Source: Kibdelosporangium banguiense
Lineage (GTDB): Bacteria; Actinomycetota; Actinomycetes; Mycobacteriales; Pseudonocardiaceae
Assembly (NCBI RefSeq): GCF_017876405.1
Contig: NZ_JAGINW010000001.1
Location: 3,609,203-3,673,202, forward strand
Reading direction: 5' to 3'
DNA: 64,000 nucleotides
How positions within the stretch are numbered: position 1 is the first letter of the stretch; every line of letters starts with the position of its first letter. The position numbers were made by a program, and so were the translations under genes. Below, piece by piece: positions 60,906-64,000 of this stretch. The notes beneath the pieces were generated by a model. It was not told the origin of the DNA. It did not search any database and was given only the letters and a program-made list of their open reading frames with translations.

Positions 60906-61367
60906 CTATGGCCGCGGCTGTTCGGGACGGTCGAGGCGGGCCTCCGGCGGAGCGTCCCCGAGCACGACGATGGCGCCGGTCAGCCCCCGGCCCTCGTCAT
61001 TTCCGGTGGGCGAGCTGAACCAGTAGTAGCCCGGCCCGTCGAGATTGAGACTCGCCCGTCCTTTCGAGTGGTTCACCAGCCAGATGAACTTCCGGTCGCC
61101 ATTGCTCGGCAGGAGCGCGCAGTGCGTGTTGAGGTCGTCATTGATCAGTTCGAGTTCGATATCGCCACCGTGTGGCATGACCAGAATGGACGGATCCCAG
61201 GCCAGCTCATCCGGGTTGATGCGAATTGTGGCGTGCATACGGCCATCCGATCCCTCGGAGGCCTGTCCAATGTTCCCGGTTCCCAGTACTCGACCAAGCG
61301 CTGCTTTGTTCTGTGCGTCCAGCCCCAGCTTGTTGAGCAGGTCGGATCGCTCCTGCGCGGTCGTCAT
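60906..61367 (-). CDS. Cupredoxin-like PQQ-associated protein lacking copper ligands
   Basis: 153 residues from ATG 61367 with AAGGAG ten bases upstream. It has a cupredoxin beta-sandwich (RMHATIRINPDELAW, ILVMPHGGDIELELINDD) with one His in NTHCALLP, but the Cys-x(n)-His-x(n)-Met loop is replaced by YYWFSSPTGNDEGRGL. It resembles the small proteins that accompany PQQ dehydrogenases in mycobacteria and other actinobacteria (MSMEG_3727 type, from memory). No signal peptide. Sixteen bases from the dehydrogenase gene, so likely an electron-transfer or assembly partner, but not a type-1 copper protein. Confidence 0.7.
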   Translation of the reverse strand: MTTAQERSDLLNKLGLDAQNKAALGRVLGTGNIGQASEGSDGRMHATIRINPDELAWDPSILVMPHGGDIELELINDDLNTHCALLPSNGDRKFIWLVNHSKGRASLNLDGPGYYWFSSPTGNDEGRGLTGAIVVLGDAPPEARLDRPEQPRP

Positions 61368-61540
61368 CGGGTTTTCACTCCTTCCGGAGAAACATCCTTC
61401 GAATTGTCTTGCGGCTCGCCGGCTCGACCACAGCGAAAAGGGGGGAAATCGGCGGTCGAAAAGCACGCTACGCCGGGTGGATCACACCGACAAGAGACGT
61501 GCCGTTCGCCCCGGAGTGGCCACCGTTCGTACCTGATCAG

Positions 61541-64000
<2,460 letters not shown>

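Overview
This is high-GC actinobacterial chromosome, most likely from the Pseudonocardiales (Amycolatopsis, Kibdelosporangium or Lentzea type). The evidence is GTG starts, tight ATGA gene overlaps, an SsgA-like sporulation protein, the SAM-methyltransferase family typical of sporulating actinomycetes, an ECF42 sigma factor with its YCII partner, AfsR-like STAND proteins and many secreted hydrolases. Genus is an inference. The window is a chromosomal mosaic with several scars of gene loss and one very unusual tRNA locus.

Layout. 1-2.3 kb: end of a TPR regulator, two tiny opposed ORFs, an SsgA-like protein and a GlxA/AdpA-type regulator with palindromic sites. 2.4-8.1 kb: a decayed secondary-metabolism island (PobA-like hydroxylase, O-methyltransferase with an extra N-terminal domain, orphan ABC permease whose ATPase is reduced to its tail, TetR, P450). 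8.3-13.4 kb: a complete fdsGBA-D NAD-dependent formate dehydrogenase operon. 14-22 kb: secreted hydrolase, P450, methyltransferase, degenerate GGDEF/EAL protein, YCII-ECF42-hydrolase operon. 22-23.5 kb: secreted GH79-like glycosidase.

23.5-27 kb is the most unusual part. A promoter, a 29-codon leader ORF and a strong intrinsic terminator precede eight tandem tRNA genes (Glu, two short-arm Leu-anticodon tRNAs, Gln, Ser, Lys, Arg, Cys). The leader uses a cognate codon for every tRNA of the array, and its last codons can form a hairpin that competes with the terminator, as in a classical attenuator. The third tRNA is split between its T-arm and the 3' acceptor strand by a full-length group II intron (24036-25955) whose candidate EBS1 and EBS2 pair with the conserved T-arm. 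A HAD phosphatase of the RNA-repair-associated type follows the array directly.

27-38 kb: GH18 chitinase with a DasR-like site, HD hydrolase, methyltransferase, OmpR-type two-component system, phytase-like secreted protein and a cyclase-like/NB-ARC/TPR STAND protein. 38-45 kb: NarL-type two-component system, MacB/FtsX-like ABC exporter and secreted penicillin-acylase-type hydrolase. 45-50 kb: amino-acid ABC importer with a D-amino-acid dehydrogenase and a divergent CdaR/PucR regulator. 50-58.5 kb: small membrane or secreted proteins, a frameshifted gene, a pseudokinase, ankyrin protein, SDR/TetR pair and methyltransferase/XRE-cupin pair. 58.4-61.4 kb: MntP manganese exporter and a PQQ locus (PqqA-like peptide, PQQ alcohol dehydrogenase with the lanthanide-type Asp-Tyr-Asp motif, cupredoxin-like protein). 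61.5-64 kb: catalase-peroxidase KatG and the end of a LytTR regulator.
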